DNA of 64,000 nt from Haliclystus octoradiatus (taxonomy: Eukaryota; Cnidaria; Staurozoa; Stauromedusae; Haliclystidae), in NCBI GenBank assembly GCA_916610825.1, contig OU744448.1:13182436-13246435 (forward strand), given 5' to 3'. Position numbers and translations under genes: made by a program. Under the pieces are notes generated by a model that worked only from the letters and a program-made list of their open reading frames with translations, was not told the origin of the DNA and ran no database searches. Below, piece after piece: positions 45,723 through 56,556 of this stretch. How positions within the stretch are numbered: position 1 is the first letter of the stretch; each line of letters opens with the position of its first letter.

Positions 45723-46676
45723 TTAAAATAGATCATAAGTAAAAGGTGCAATACCATTTGTTGTGGCATTGCCAATTCTGACACGATCATTATTATGCAA
45801 TCGTACACAATGTAAATGGTATATAACTAATATATGACATGGATTTAGTACCATGCAATCTAATTGCTCTCTGAATACCCATATAAGATAGTTTTCTGCA
45901 CCAAACATATCATATCTTATATCTAATAACTTTAAAATTCCCTCTCGAACTGGTTCTGTCAAAGCAAATGCAAACGAGTCATGATTCCCTGAGTATGGCA
46001 TATTAGGACCACAAGAATCAAATGTTTCACATAATGGGTTCCACTTTTCATGTCTCGTCAATGCATACACAATTTTGTCATCTTTTAATTTTTGAGGTTC
46101 AATGTTATCCCATCCATCACCTAGATACGTATCTTGGTTATTCATAATCACTGTTTTACCTAATAAATACTTTGATATATATTCTACTGAATGTCTATAT
46201 GTTGGGTCTTTATCAACTTTATGCATTATTAGCTTATTTCTATTCTTAACGTCTATTGTATTGAGTATATCGAAAGTCTCTTGTTGATGATAAACTATGT
46301 GGACAGCAGCAACCAATTCATGCTGCAAATTAAATTCAAGACACATAAGTAGTTCCTGCAATCTCCCTTTATAACTATCTTTTTCATCTAAAACATCTTT
46401 ATCCTGTATTATTTGATGCAGATAAAGTCTTCTACGGACATCGTCGGATGTAGGTACGAAGAAATGAGTAATTACGTGCAGACGTTTCCCGCCTTCGCCA
46501 TCGTCTTGACAAAGTTGACAACTTTTATCGTAGGCAAGTGATCGATTCAGACTTTTTCTTGTTTTGGTCGTCAGCTCAGCAAATTTGATTTCATCGGCAA
46601 CTCTCCAGAAATGAAATGATATGCAAAATATAGTGAGTATTACTAAAAAGATGAAGACAAATTTGAAGAACGACAT
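45723..46676 (-). CDS. Single-exon type II membrane glycosyltransferase-like protein
   Basis: 317 residues from ATG at 46674-46676. An N-terminal hydrophobic segment (FFKFVFIFLVILTIFCISF) directly after the start acts as a signal anchor, placing the rest in the Golgi or ER lumen. The body resembles uncharacterised glycosyltransferase-like proteins: QHELVAAVHIVY, GKTVIMNNQDTYLGDGWDN (a DxD-like acidic region), YALTRHEKWNPLCETFDSCG, SGNHDSFAFAL, FGAENYLIWVF and the closing NPCHILVIYHLHCVRLH. Substrate and enzyme class are not known to me, and catalytic activity is inferred only from pattern. No intron interrupts it. The family name is uncertain; the reading frame itself is secure. Confidence 0.7.
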   Translation of the reverse strand: MSFFKFVFIFLVILTIFCISFHFWRVADEIKFAELTTKTRKSLNRSLAYDKSCQLCQDDGEGGKRLHVITHFFVPTSDDVRRRLYLHQIIQDKDVLDEKDSYKGRLQELLMCLEFNLQHELVAAVHIVYHQQETFDILNTIDVKNRNKLIMHKVDKDPTYRHSVEYISKYLLGKTVIMNNQDTYLGDGWDNIEPQKLKDDKIVYALTRHEKWNPLCETFDSCGPNMPYSGNHDSFAFALTEPVREGILKLLDIRYDMFGAENYLIWVFREQLDCMVLNPCHILVIYHLHCVRLHNNDRVRIGNATTNGIAPFTYDLF

Positions 46677-47328
46677 ACCAAATACAAACAAACTTATAAA
46701 TTAAATTTGCTCACTCGTTCCTAGCCTCTTACTTGAGTCTATAGGATTCACTGATAGGAACTTGTGACAAAAATCTATTTCTGGATAGGAGACATATGCA
46801 TCAAAACGAGAATATGATCGATACCATCTTAATGCACAGCAGGCTAACGGCGCTTGACAGGATACCATCTTATTGTGCGATCCCCCTGCAGCGATCAGAT
46901 TAGCTAGAAATTGTCAAACACAATTTGAGATTAAGTTCATTTTCAAGAAAGACTAACGAATTAAATGTTACTCAGAGTGAGTAATTTCTTGAGACTGATA
47001 ATAGTAGTCCATGTTACATTACATTACATACAGTGTATTTTACTTTAATTTTATAATTCTTATATTTGCATACATCGTTAAAAAATGAATCCTTAATAAA
47101 TTATTCAATTCAGTTAACATCCTTTTAAAATTAAATAGCTACACTTATTTATTGTCATCATTTTGTTACATAGTTGATGAATGCTTTGACAAAAGTGGCG
47201 TCTAGTAAGAATATAATTTGTTATCTTTATAATATGATTTCTCTGATAAAATGATGACCCTGTAATGTACTGCTATTCGAAGGTGTTAACTGGTCATGTT
47301 TAACCCTGCCATCAGATGTGTTGTTTTT
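46677..47328. other. Spacer between glycosyltransferase-like gene and OSCA/CSC1 gene
   Basis: Both neighbours are on the minus strand. No coding or repeat structure was recognised; the 3' UTR of the channel gene and the promoter of the glycosyltransferase-like gene must lie here. Confidence 0.4.
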
Positions 47329-50300
47329 TCACAGTGCAGATGTCGAAGCAACAGCAGGACCAGTAGAAATCCCATTTTGCTGATTAGGACTGGGGTCATG
47401 TATGGCAATACCACGTGGTCGTAAAATGTCAGTTTCTGATGCTGATTCCTCGTCATAAGGCTGAAAATGGGACAATCAATGCAATAGTAAAATACACGTC
47501 ATATGGCAAGAAGATAAGTAGAAAGACAAAATCAATTTAATAATACTTTAGACAAGTTAGATTAAAAATTAGTCCAATTATAAAATTACTTCTCAACATC
47601 AGGATGGATTCAAATATATAGTGCAAAAATAGATTCATGGGCAATTAGGTTGATTAGTTGGTTAACAATACTGATTATTAAGTTATTTTTTAAGAAGATG
47701 ACTAGATTCACAATATGCTCCGCTGTCCCGCACCTCATTGCCGACTGGTTTGGATAGCTCAATTCCACTGCCTTCCCGACTGATTGGAGTATGACCAAAT
47801 TCATAACGATCAGTACTTGTTTCTTGCATGCTTGGTATAACTGCATCGCGTATGTAAGAATCTTTGGCTTCCTGTTACAAAAAGACAAACAAAATGTGTT
47901 TAACATAAAAATCTTTGCTAAATCTAATTCTATCATGATGGATAACAATAGAATAGCATCTCGTCAGCAACTTTCGGAACACGTCTGGAAACATTTTAAA
48001 TACATCATTAAATATAGGTCACAATAGAATTTGTTGTGTCCTTATTGAAATGCAGCCCAGTTGTAATCCTATGGCAATCAGAATGAGTAAATTTATCTTA
48101 CCTCTAAGAAAGAATCTGATTCTTCCTTTCTTTGATTTTCATTGTCACAGATAAAGTTTTCAGCCAAACGATTGTAATGGTTTGATGTAAATAGCCAAAA
48201 GCCAACAGTGAGTACAACGCAAGGGATAAGTAATGGAAGTTGAAGAAATCCTTGCTTTAGTGAAAAAACACCAATCATCAAAAATTGGAAGACTAACAGA
48301 CCAACCATCATCCTAAGAAATATCAAAAGTACTCATTACTCAATGCACACATCACACAACCAGATAACAGCTCTGCAGGCCTACAACTATAACTTGAATA
48401 TGCACACATCACACAACCAGATAACAGCTCTGCAGGCCTACAACTATAACTTGAATATTTATAAAACTTTTCCATTGAGAGAACCAGCAATCTGATAAGC
48501 TGATAACTGTTGGTGATATTGATATTTTGTTCTCAAAGTGCTCAGTCATACGTACATGACAGTATATAAATGCTGAAATGCATTAAAAATTATTTTTAAC
48601 TTTTATTTATTTCTAAAATTTACATAATTTTCTAATCAGGCAGTGTTATCCTAATTTGGGAACCTGTTCATGGACAGTATAATCGACTTAGCAACTACTG
48701 TTAGCTCCAATGTCAACTTGCTAATTCACATATATGTATAACATCATACCTGGAGAAGGCGAGTGGCCAAAAGCGTCCTTCATGCTCATAAGTCGGGATG
48801 TAAACACGAAGTATTTGATTCATCCATACAATATAAGTGAAGAAGAAGTACAAGAACACAAAAGGAACAATAATAGGTGATAGAACAGAGTAGGAAATAC
48901 CAATGAGGAAAAAGAGAAGAGCTTGAGCAAACTACATAAGAAAAAGAAAAACAAGTTAACTACATAGAACACATCAATATCAAATCTAGGAAATCAGATC
49001 AAAATCAAGCAACTTGAACCAGTGCCACCTGTAGGGGTTCACATACCTTGGCCATGTAATTTACGTTGGCAGTCTTCCATGAGTACAACTTTTCACGACG
49101 CGTTTTCACAAGACTACAAATTTGAATAATTGGCATGTTACAAACGAAAAACTGCAAAACAGGATTTTGAAACTATCACAAAACTTATAACTTCTTACAA
49201 GGGTACTTACAACTTCTTTTTTAGTGTGTAAACAATCAATGGAACTACACGGACCAATTCCATCCCATTACCGAAAAATGTTGCCAGAGCAATAAAATTA
49301 AGGAAGAAATTGGCTTGATTTGGAAGTGCCTTGGCAAGAAGACCCGGAATTTCGAGGGGTTTCTCTACAAATGATTTGAAATTTTGAAATAGGGAGCCAG
49401 CCAAAACGAAGACAAAGAACGTATTGACAAACTGAAATAAACAAAATAAATAGAAATTAAAAAAATATGAATCATACATGCACTATGCTGAATTAGTATT
49501 AAGCATATTGTAGTGGTATGTATAATACATTGACATCATTGTATAAGTGTCCATTGTTAATCCCTCCCTGTAAACGTATTTATAATGTAAACTAAACTTT
49601 ATCAAGTACATAGTAAGCGCTTTCTTACTTTTACTATCGATTGTATTGTTATTTAACTCTGCATGTAATTAGTGATTCTGAACACTGATGGCTGACTTAC
49701 GTCGAAAATCACAATATCTTTGAATGCTTGTAAATCAATGTTGCTTTCAGAAATCTGCCCTTCGAATCGTGCCAAAAATCTGAGAATCTGAAAATGAGAA
49801 AGAATGTTGTACTCAAAACACACTGGAAATTAATTATTACCATTTCAAAAGTAAGCAGTAATCATTCAGTATTTATATCATTCAATCAATTGACCAAGGC
49901 TAGAGATTCTATCCTGCATTTTATCAATGATACAGGGTTTGATTACACTCACCACAGGCAACAGCATTTTGAATACAGCCAGTATAATCACAGGAAGCAT
50001 TCCTTGTACAAAGGTTGTTATAAATCCTTTACTGTTAGCAACTAGACACAGATAAAAATATAACATGTCATATATTTATAAATGCAAATTCCAAAATTCA
50101 TTATATAGTAATTGCCATTTTAAACTTCATTAACTCACATCCTTCAAGAAACGTTAAGTATTCTGCAAGTGATTTCAAATTTGCAAGAGAGGCAATAAAA
50201 GCAATAGGGATGGTCCATAAGAACACCAAAGCATAAACAAGAACTCTTGAAATCCAAACACGGATATATCTAAAAAATATAAAAAATAATCATTGATAAG

Positions 50301-53300
50301 GAAGTTAGGAATTACTATGGATACTTGATAGAAAGTTAGGATTGCATAATGTATTGCATAAGAAATTTGGCAAGTAGTTTTGATTTTTCTGGTGTTAGCC
50401 ACGTCACAAACCAAATCAAAAATGTGATGTAAAAAAGTTTCCGAAATTAATGGAAATGCAGAATTAAATCTTTGGGACAGCAGCTTTTTCAAACTCCTGG
50501 GCTTTGAAGGGCAGGCTAATAAACTATTTGAAAGTAGTATTATTAGAAACTAGTAGTATTTCTGAGCAAGCAAATTTTCAAAATTGAGATTTTCTATCAA
50601 AGTACATATATAATAAAGGGATCTCTGTCATAATTAGCCTAACATACTCTAATGTCACAATCCACATTTCAATTTTGAATTTGATTACTTTCAATCCTGA
50701 TTCCCGACTTATCACAATTTCTTGTTGAACTTTAGATGTCGAAGAGAAAATATCTATTGTTTTGGTGCACATGGCACCGAAAAAAGTTACAGCAGATTCG
50801 GGTAGCTGATGTTGAATGAGAAAGAATGGACAACGGCATAAAGGATTTTGAAATTTGTATGTACCTATATATGCAGAAATATAAAATGTGCAAGGTACGC
50901 TTTTTTCTGTCATTATATTTATACATAACGAAAGTGACATAACATTTTGGAAGAAAAGTTGGAATGACAAGAGTATGTCTTAATCCTAAAATTATGGGTT
51001 TATGGCAAAGGATACAAATCATAGACAAGAGGGAGGATTAGCTCTGATGGCAGAAAAACTGAACTTCAGACCTGATCATATCCAATCGACTGTGGTTCAA
51101 ATCCCAGGAAGTCAATTCAACCTTGACTTTACCTGAAAACATCAAATAAGTACCATCTAAGGATGGCAGATGGAATGGTCCAGAGGGAATTGCATTGTGT
51201 GTAGCTGTGACACATCATTGTACATTGACAATTGAGGCCCATCTGCCATAAATTCGTCTGAGATCAATAAAGAAATTTTAACATCATTGCTCTCAGTGAA
51301 AAGGGTAACTCTTCTAGAAATAGAGGAGTGTGTGGTACAAGTGCATTCGGTAGGGTGATACTGTCTTCTATAAGAGGTCTTACTATAGAACTATAGAAAA
51401 ATGGTTAATTAACTGGGATTCATACTTTTGGTAAACTTCACGAGATAAATTAACCCAAGCAACCTCAACTCTATCTGGCATTTCCAATGGCTTGAAGCTC
51501 AAAGGCTGTTCACTCCAGATTGTGTGTAGAGCAGTATTCCTTGCATAGATTGATTTGAAAAATACAAATGCAGAATTGTAAGGTTTGTTCTCTTTCTTCT
51601 GTTCCGCTTCAAGCTGTGATTGCACTGTCTGTGAAATAAAATTGCAAATATTTTGATTTTATTTGACTATTATGAAATATAACTGAAGCCACAATACTGA
51701 GGAAAATCTGTAAGTACAAATTCAGAACCACATATAGAAAAAATGTAAATATTGTTTATCAATTTTAACGTTTTTGATATTTTGTTAAAGTGCACACAAC
51801 ATCAAAAAAATTTTTTTCGGAATCAGGCTTTCTTAGACTTCCATGAATTTTTCCGGCAAAAAGGTGTTAAAACACTGGATCAAAACATATCATGGAACAA
51901 GGTGTTGAGTACTTAAACAACCGCAAAACGCTTTGTATTTGCGGGATATCCACCAAAATAGAGAAAGGAGTTTTGAATGTTTTGATCATCATCCACTGCG
52001 AAGAGAATACAAAGCATTTTGCCACTGTTTAAATGTTCAAGTTATTGTGAAAAGTACTGTTTAAGTACTCAACACCTTGTTCGATGACCTGCGTCGATCT
52101 AGTGTTTCAACACTTTTTGATAGAAAAAGTCCATTTGATTTACTTAAAAGAGGAATAAATGTTTTTGTCAAGCAAGCAAACAATTTGTAAGATTGACTAA
52201 GTGTCATTTAATCCGCCCTAGTCTTAGCCAAAACTACTTTTGGTATTTCTACAAACATTTCAATGCAAATTTCCAATGTAATGACACAATATGATGATAA
52301 AATATGATAATAACTGTAATATTTGTGTCATAACATTTAGAAAAGAGCAGATCAGTATGAATATTTTTTCAATCAGACGAAAAGTTTAATCTTTGCATTT
52401 TATAATATTCAGATGATTAAAAAAGGTCAAGTGATTGAAAGCATCTTCAACAAACCTGGAGATCTTTTTCCAGTTTATCAACCTTCTTTTGGTTTTTAAC
52501 AGTTGATTTATCATCTTTGTCCTTTGCTCCATCAACGACTGCCTAAAGTAAACAAACGTTGATGAAAGATTGAATGTGTGATACAGAATCAGATATCAGT
52601 TTCCTATGCTATATAATGTCAATTATAATCCATTACCATTTGTGATAAACACTGAACATGAATATAGCAAAATTCAAACAAATGATCACAATAAAAAACA
52701 AGTGCATCCCTATTGGGTGAATGCCGAATAGTCTGTATGTACCTCTCAAATATTCTTCCGAGTCAAAATGTATTTTCTATGGATGTTGAGAGTATATTTT
52801 ACAAAATACGAAATCTTGAAAAATGTTCATCATTTTCTTCTGATTTTTTTTACGTTTGGTCTATAATTCATAAAATTATCAATTTTCTTTCAATTTTCAT
52901 CTGAATTTGTCTAGCCTTCCGAGATCTAGGATCCCAGCATACCAGCTTTTGTTGGACACTGTTTACAAGTTATTACTTCGATTTCTGTTATTTTTTATTA
53001 GTTTTGACAATTGAACTTTGAATAATGATAACTGATATTAGCTATCATGCTATACTATATTTCTGACATATGACTACATATTAAAACTATGTAGGTAAGC
53101 CTGCTACTCACCTTGGCATGTTCCCAATTCATTACAAGTCCATTGTGTTTCTCAATCAGTTTATCCCATACTGATAAATCACGGATAATTCTTACACCAA
53201 ATACCTGTAAGAAACAGAAAATTGATAGCAGGAATTGTCCAATTTACAAAACGATGATATACAGAAAAGAAGAAGGAATGTTCTGCTATAACAAAATAAA

Positions 53301-55907
53301 TTTTGCAAGACATGAACATCGTACAATCCCAAAATATAACTCACCTTTTCTGGGTATACTTTGTCAAAATGGCTCTTCAATGCATCTTCTTCTTGAAGCT
53401 GTGGGACAATTATAAATAATTCAAATTGGAAGTATTCCAAAACAATGAGCAACATCAATCAGACATATTGAGAAGCTTAAGTTATGATTAATTTTTGAAG
53501 TTCCCTCCATGGGTGGGAACTATCATAACAACGTAGTCATTGCAACACCCCTGCACATGTAGTCTAACATGAAACTCAAATAACCATATTTTCAAGTCCT
53601 AGCGAAAGTGATGGGACAGGGAGCAGCTGATACATAACCTCCTATAGGATATTTTGATAGGTGATCTATGATTGAGTGTTAGGAGCTGCGTTTACACAGC
53701 AAGTGGATTAAAGAAACCAGGTAAATTTTAGTCTAGATCACCCTCACGTTTAGATGTAAACGTCTAAAATAATAGTATAATGCCTAATTTCTGAATTTCT
53801 AATCACAACAAGTGAGCGCGATATTTTCACAACAGATATCCAGCATTTGTCCAAAACAACAACACGATTTTAAAATTTTTCATTGTTATGAACGAATGAT
53901 TGATAGATTAATTGCACTCACTCGCCGTGATCATAAATTTGATACTATGATGTCAATTGACTTTGAATCTCCGTATTTCAAGATTTGAAACTGTCACTTT
54001 TTCAAATGCTTATATCTCAAAAAAATATTGATAACAACACTAGGTGAAGTAACCTGGGCTAGTACAACAAGTTGAGGTGAATTTTGTTTTGCTATTTTTT
54101 TATGGGTCACCCTATTGAATATGAATAATAATAGTATCGAAAGGCATTTAGAATTATTTCAAATAAGAAATACATCAACAGAAATGGGTTACATATAAAA
54201 ATTCAATTTCAATGTAAAATTGATTAATATATGCTATATGCCAACTGAAGTTATAGTCTTTTATTTAGACAGAATAGAGAAATCTAGCCGTGTGTATAGT
54301 GACTGGCCTATCTATCTGAATTTTTGAAAGTTGATCTTTGAAAGACTTTTGTTCTTGTGAACATCCAGTCGTACGAATTTATGATTTGAAATATAACTTG
54401 ATCGAACAAAATACAAACTCTGCAGTCTGGCCTACACATATGCAATGCAAACAAATAAAAATAATGAATTTGTTTTCTATTTTATAATTGTGTGGAAATC
54501 ATAATTTTGAATGTGCATATGTAAAAATTGGTGAACACAATTTCGTTTGCTGCTCTATTCATTGATATCGATCACTATGCTGGAAAGAGAAGAGAGCACT
54601 CAAAGACAAGTCAATGATGCTTGGAAGTTTAATCTTGAAAAAGGTTGTGTTTCAGTTTTCTTGGATGAATTGCCACACCTTGTTATTTTATTTCTTTTGT
54701 ATAAAAACCATAAAATGCATGAATGTTATCATGCCAGCCTTTTGTTTAGTGGCTTGAAAAACCATAATGAGGATTTGCTGAACTGATAATACTATACTCA
54801 GTCCCTTTTCAAAGCTTTTACATTGTTAATAATTTATCAGCTTCATGGGTAATAGTCAAAAACTAGGTGTGGTTTCAATTTAATGGCAACATCGTAATAG
54901 TTGTGCGTCGTTTATTGGTCTAATCATTGAAATATGTTGAATTCAAGATTTTCCAAATATGTTGACCGACCACATTATTATTCAACATCTCAATAATTTA
55001 TAACTTAATTTTCGCTCTCCATGAAAATAATTATAAAACTGCCTAAAATGGATTAAGACTTATCCTAGACTTATTCGTGGCAACATTTTAGTCTCTTCTC
55101 GAGCATGTGCTTGTGTCGATCGTTATCTACCCATTGGTTTGAAATAGCGACGAATTTGAAATGATTGACGGCACATGTTTGTTTTAGTTGACTACAACGT
55201 GTTCAGATGTATAAGCTACGGTACCCGTTACCTGTTAGAATAAAACATTACAGCAGTAAATACTATTTATCACAAAACATGCGAAACAACAAAAAATAGA
55301 AAACGTGTCTCACCTCTTTTGGGAGATTAGTAACAACAATGGCGTAATGTTTTGCCAACCCTTTATTGAGATAGGCTTGTTTGTATTTGATGTAAGTTTG
55401 CCACTCGCGGAATAACAAATAGCAAATCACAATGCTATAAACCCAAACGCCAACCCAATGGGCCCATAACTTTGCTGATCCTTTTCCAACATTAGACATG
55501 CTAACTATACTCAATGCATCACCGAGTTCCTCTTCGCCTTGTGAATTGATAGGAATTAATACGAACACACCGTAAGGCAAGGTGATTAATGCGATTTTGA
55601 CACACATTCGAAGAAAACGTAAATACACGAGGGCATCAAGACCAGCCTTCGCAAATACTTCATCGTCTCCCACTTGAAAGGCAGGCAGCAACCACGAATA
55701 AAACGCCTTGGTATATTTTCCAAGTGTGTATTCTTCTCGTAATAGCAGTGTCCTTGGTGTGTAGATCCGCAGAACTTTTCTTCTCAGTAAGCAAAACAAG
55801 ACAGTAAAAACCACTAGCAAAATCAAGCAAGTGACAAGGGTCATGATAAAACTTGCCGTTGGATCATTCGGATTTGCATTGCTTGGTGATGTGTTATTTC
55901 CAGCCAT
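47329..55907 (-). CDS. OSCA/CSC1-type mechanosensitive cation channel
   Basis: Fourteen exons in transcript order: 55907-55314, 53398-53345, 53204-53112, 52542-52456, 51628-51426, 50269-50139, 50041-49953, 49787-49701, 49431-49211, 49113-49047, 48931-48750, 48312-48102, 47871-47734, 47460-47329; 762 residues with every phase matching. The start is ATG at 55905-55907 (MAGNNTS, with an N-glycosylation site). Exon 1 has the first membrane segments and KHYAIVVTNLPKE. The cytosolic loop has FFKSIYARNTALHTIW and VAWVNLSREVYQKYIRVW. Then come the pore-region helices of the RSN1/DUF221 domain (FITTFVQGMLPVIILAVFKM, YSVLSPIIVPFVFLYFFFTY) and YEHEGRFWPLAFSRMMVGLL. The last motif is closer to the fungal/plant-like CSC1 branch than to vertebrate TMEM63. 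The family forms stretch- or osmotically gated cation channels. The donor before the last exon is weak (GTGCGG), so readthrough to an alternative C-terminus is possible. Confidence 0.88.
48344..48457. repeat. Perfect 57-bp tandem duplication
   Basis: 48344-48400 and 48401-48457 appear identical (TGCACACATCACACAACCAG ... CTTGAATA). It lies in an intron of the channel gene. Identity implies a very recent duplication or an assembly artefact. Confidence 0.9.
51029..51372 (+). mobile_element. tRNA-derived SINE, fuller copy
   Basis: Promoter-like boxes of RNA polymerase III: A box TAGCTCTGATGG (51039-51050) and B box GGTTCAAATCC (51094-51104), at tRNA-like spacing. A unique body of about 190 bases follows, then the tail shared with 14806-14945: TTTTAACATCATTGCTCTCA, then a hairpin closed by GAAA (51308-51329), then GTACAAGTGC...GGTAGGG. 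It lies in an intron of the channel gene, antisense to it. Confidence 0.75.
51858..52118. mobile_element. MITE with long imperfect inverted repeats
   Basis: The left end AAAAAGGTGTTAAAACACT and the right end complement AAAAAGTGTTGAAACACT extend inward through a shared GAACAAGGTGTTGAGTACTT block and GCAAAAYGCTTTGTATT. The arms exceed 80 bases with gaps. No coding. It lies in an intron of the channel gene. Confidence 0.65.
52893..52962. mobile_element. Partial copy of the AGGGTCCG MITE (right end)
   Basis: CATCTGAATTTGTCTAGCCT, TCCGAGATCTAGGATCCCAG, CTTTTGTTGGACACTG follow the right half of the element at 4322-4494. It lies in an intron of the channel gene. Confidence 0.5.
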
Positions 55908-55937
55908 CGTGTGCCTAAACCAAGACGAAAATTGCAC

Positions 55938-56556
55938 TGCTATCGGACTGCAAGATGTACAAGCAACTGACAGCTCTTGCTTTGCCTCCTACCTATTTGT
56001 GTCGCAGCTTGAAACGTGTTCTCCTGAACCACTCCTTTGACTGGTTTGCATGAAAATTATCACGCGATCACGTGACATGGTTGCTAAGTAACAAGAGTAA
56101 GCTACAATCAAATCAACAGCTGCTCCATAGCAACCATTGATGTGATTTTTTGCATATATGATAAGATGATATACTGTTTTCCAATCGTGACTACAGCCTA
56201 CCAACAAGGCATAAACAATCAAATAATTTGTTGTTCCTGGCGAGAAGTCTGAAAACACCATGTGAGCTATGACGTGTAGGTGAAAAGTGAAGCATTGAAT
56301 GATTGTATCAAAAGAAACTCTTAAATTATACCTGCAATTTATTGCCTGATGATCGCACCGGCGTGAGACTTGAAGTAGCAAATATGACTGTCTTATTCTC
56401 TGTCTATTATTACTGATAATAAAGCACAATTTTGATATTTGGAGAAATGTTTTAATTTTTCTCAGTCACAAAAAGATATATTAAAATTTTGAGTCTTGAT
56501 CAATATTTCACCGCTCAAAATGCACGACAAAATAATGTAGTAAAAAATTCCAATAG
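55938..56556. other. Upstream flank of the channel gene
   Basis: Probably contains the promoter and 5' UTR of the channel gene. An open minus-strand frame at 55989-56429 has no family resemblance and is not called. Confidence 0.35.

Noticed and set aside
55908..55937. Ten-codon N-terminal extension of the channel beginning at GTG
   Set aside because: The first ATG in a normal context is at 55905-55907; eukaryotic GTG starts are not expected.
55989..56429. 146-codon minus-strand open frame upstream of the channel gene
   Set aside because: Irregular composition, no domain and no splice evidence; likely chance.
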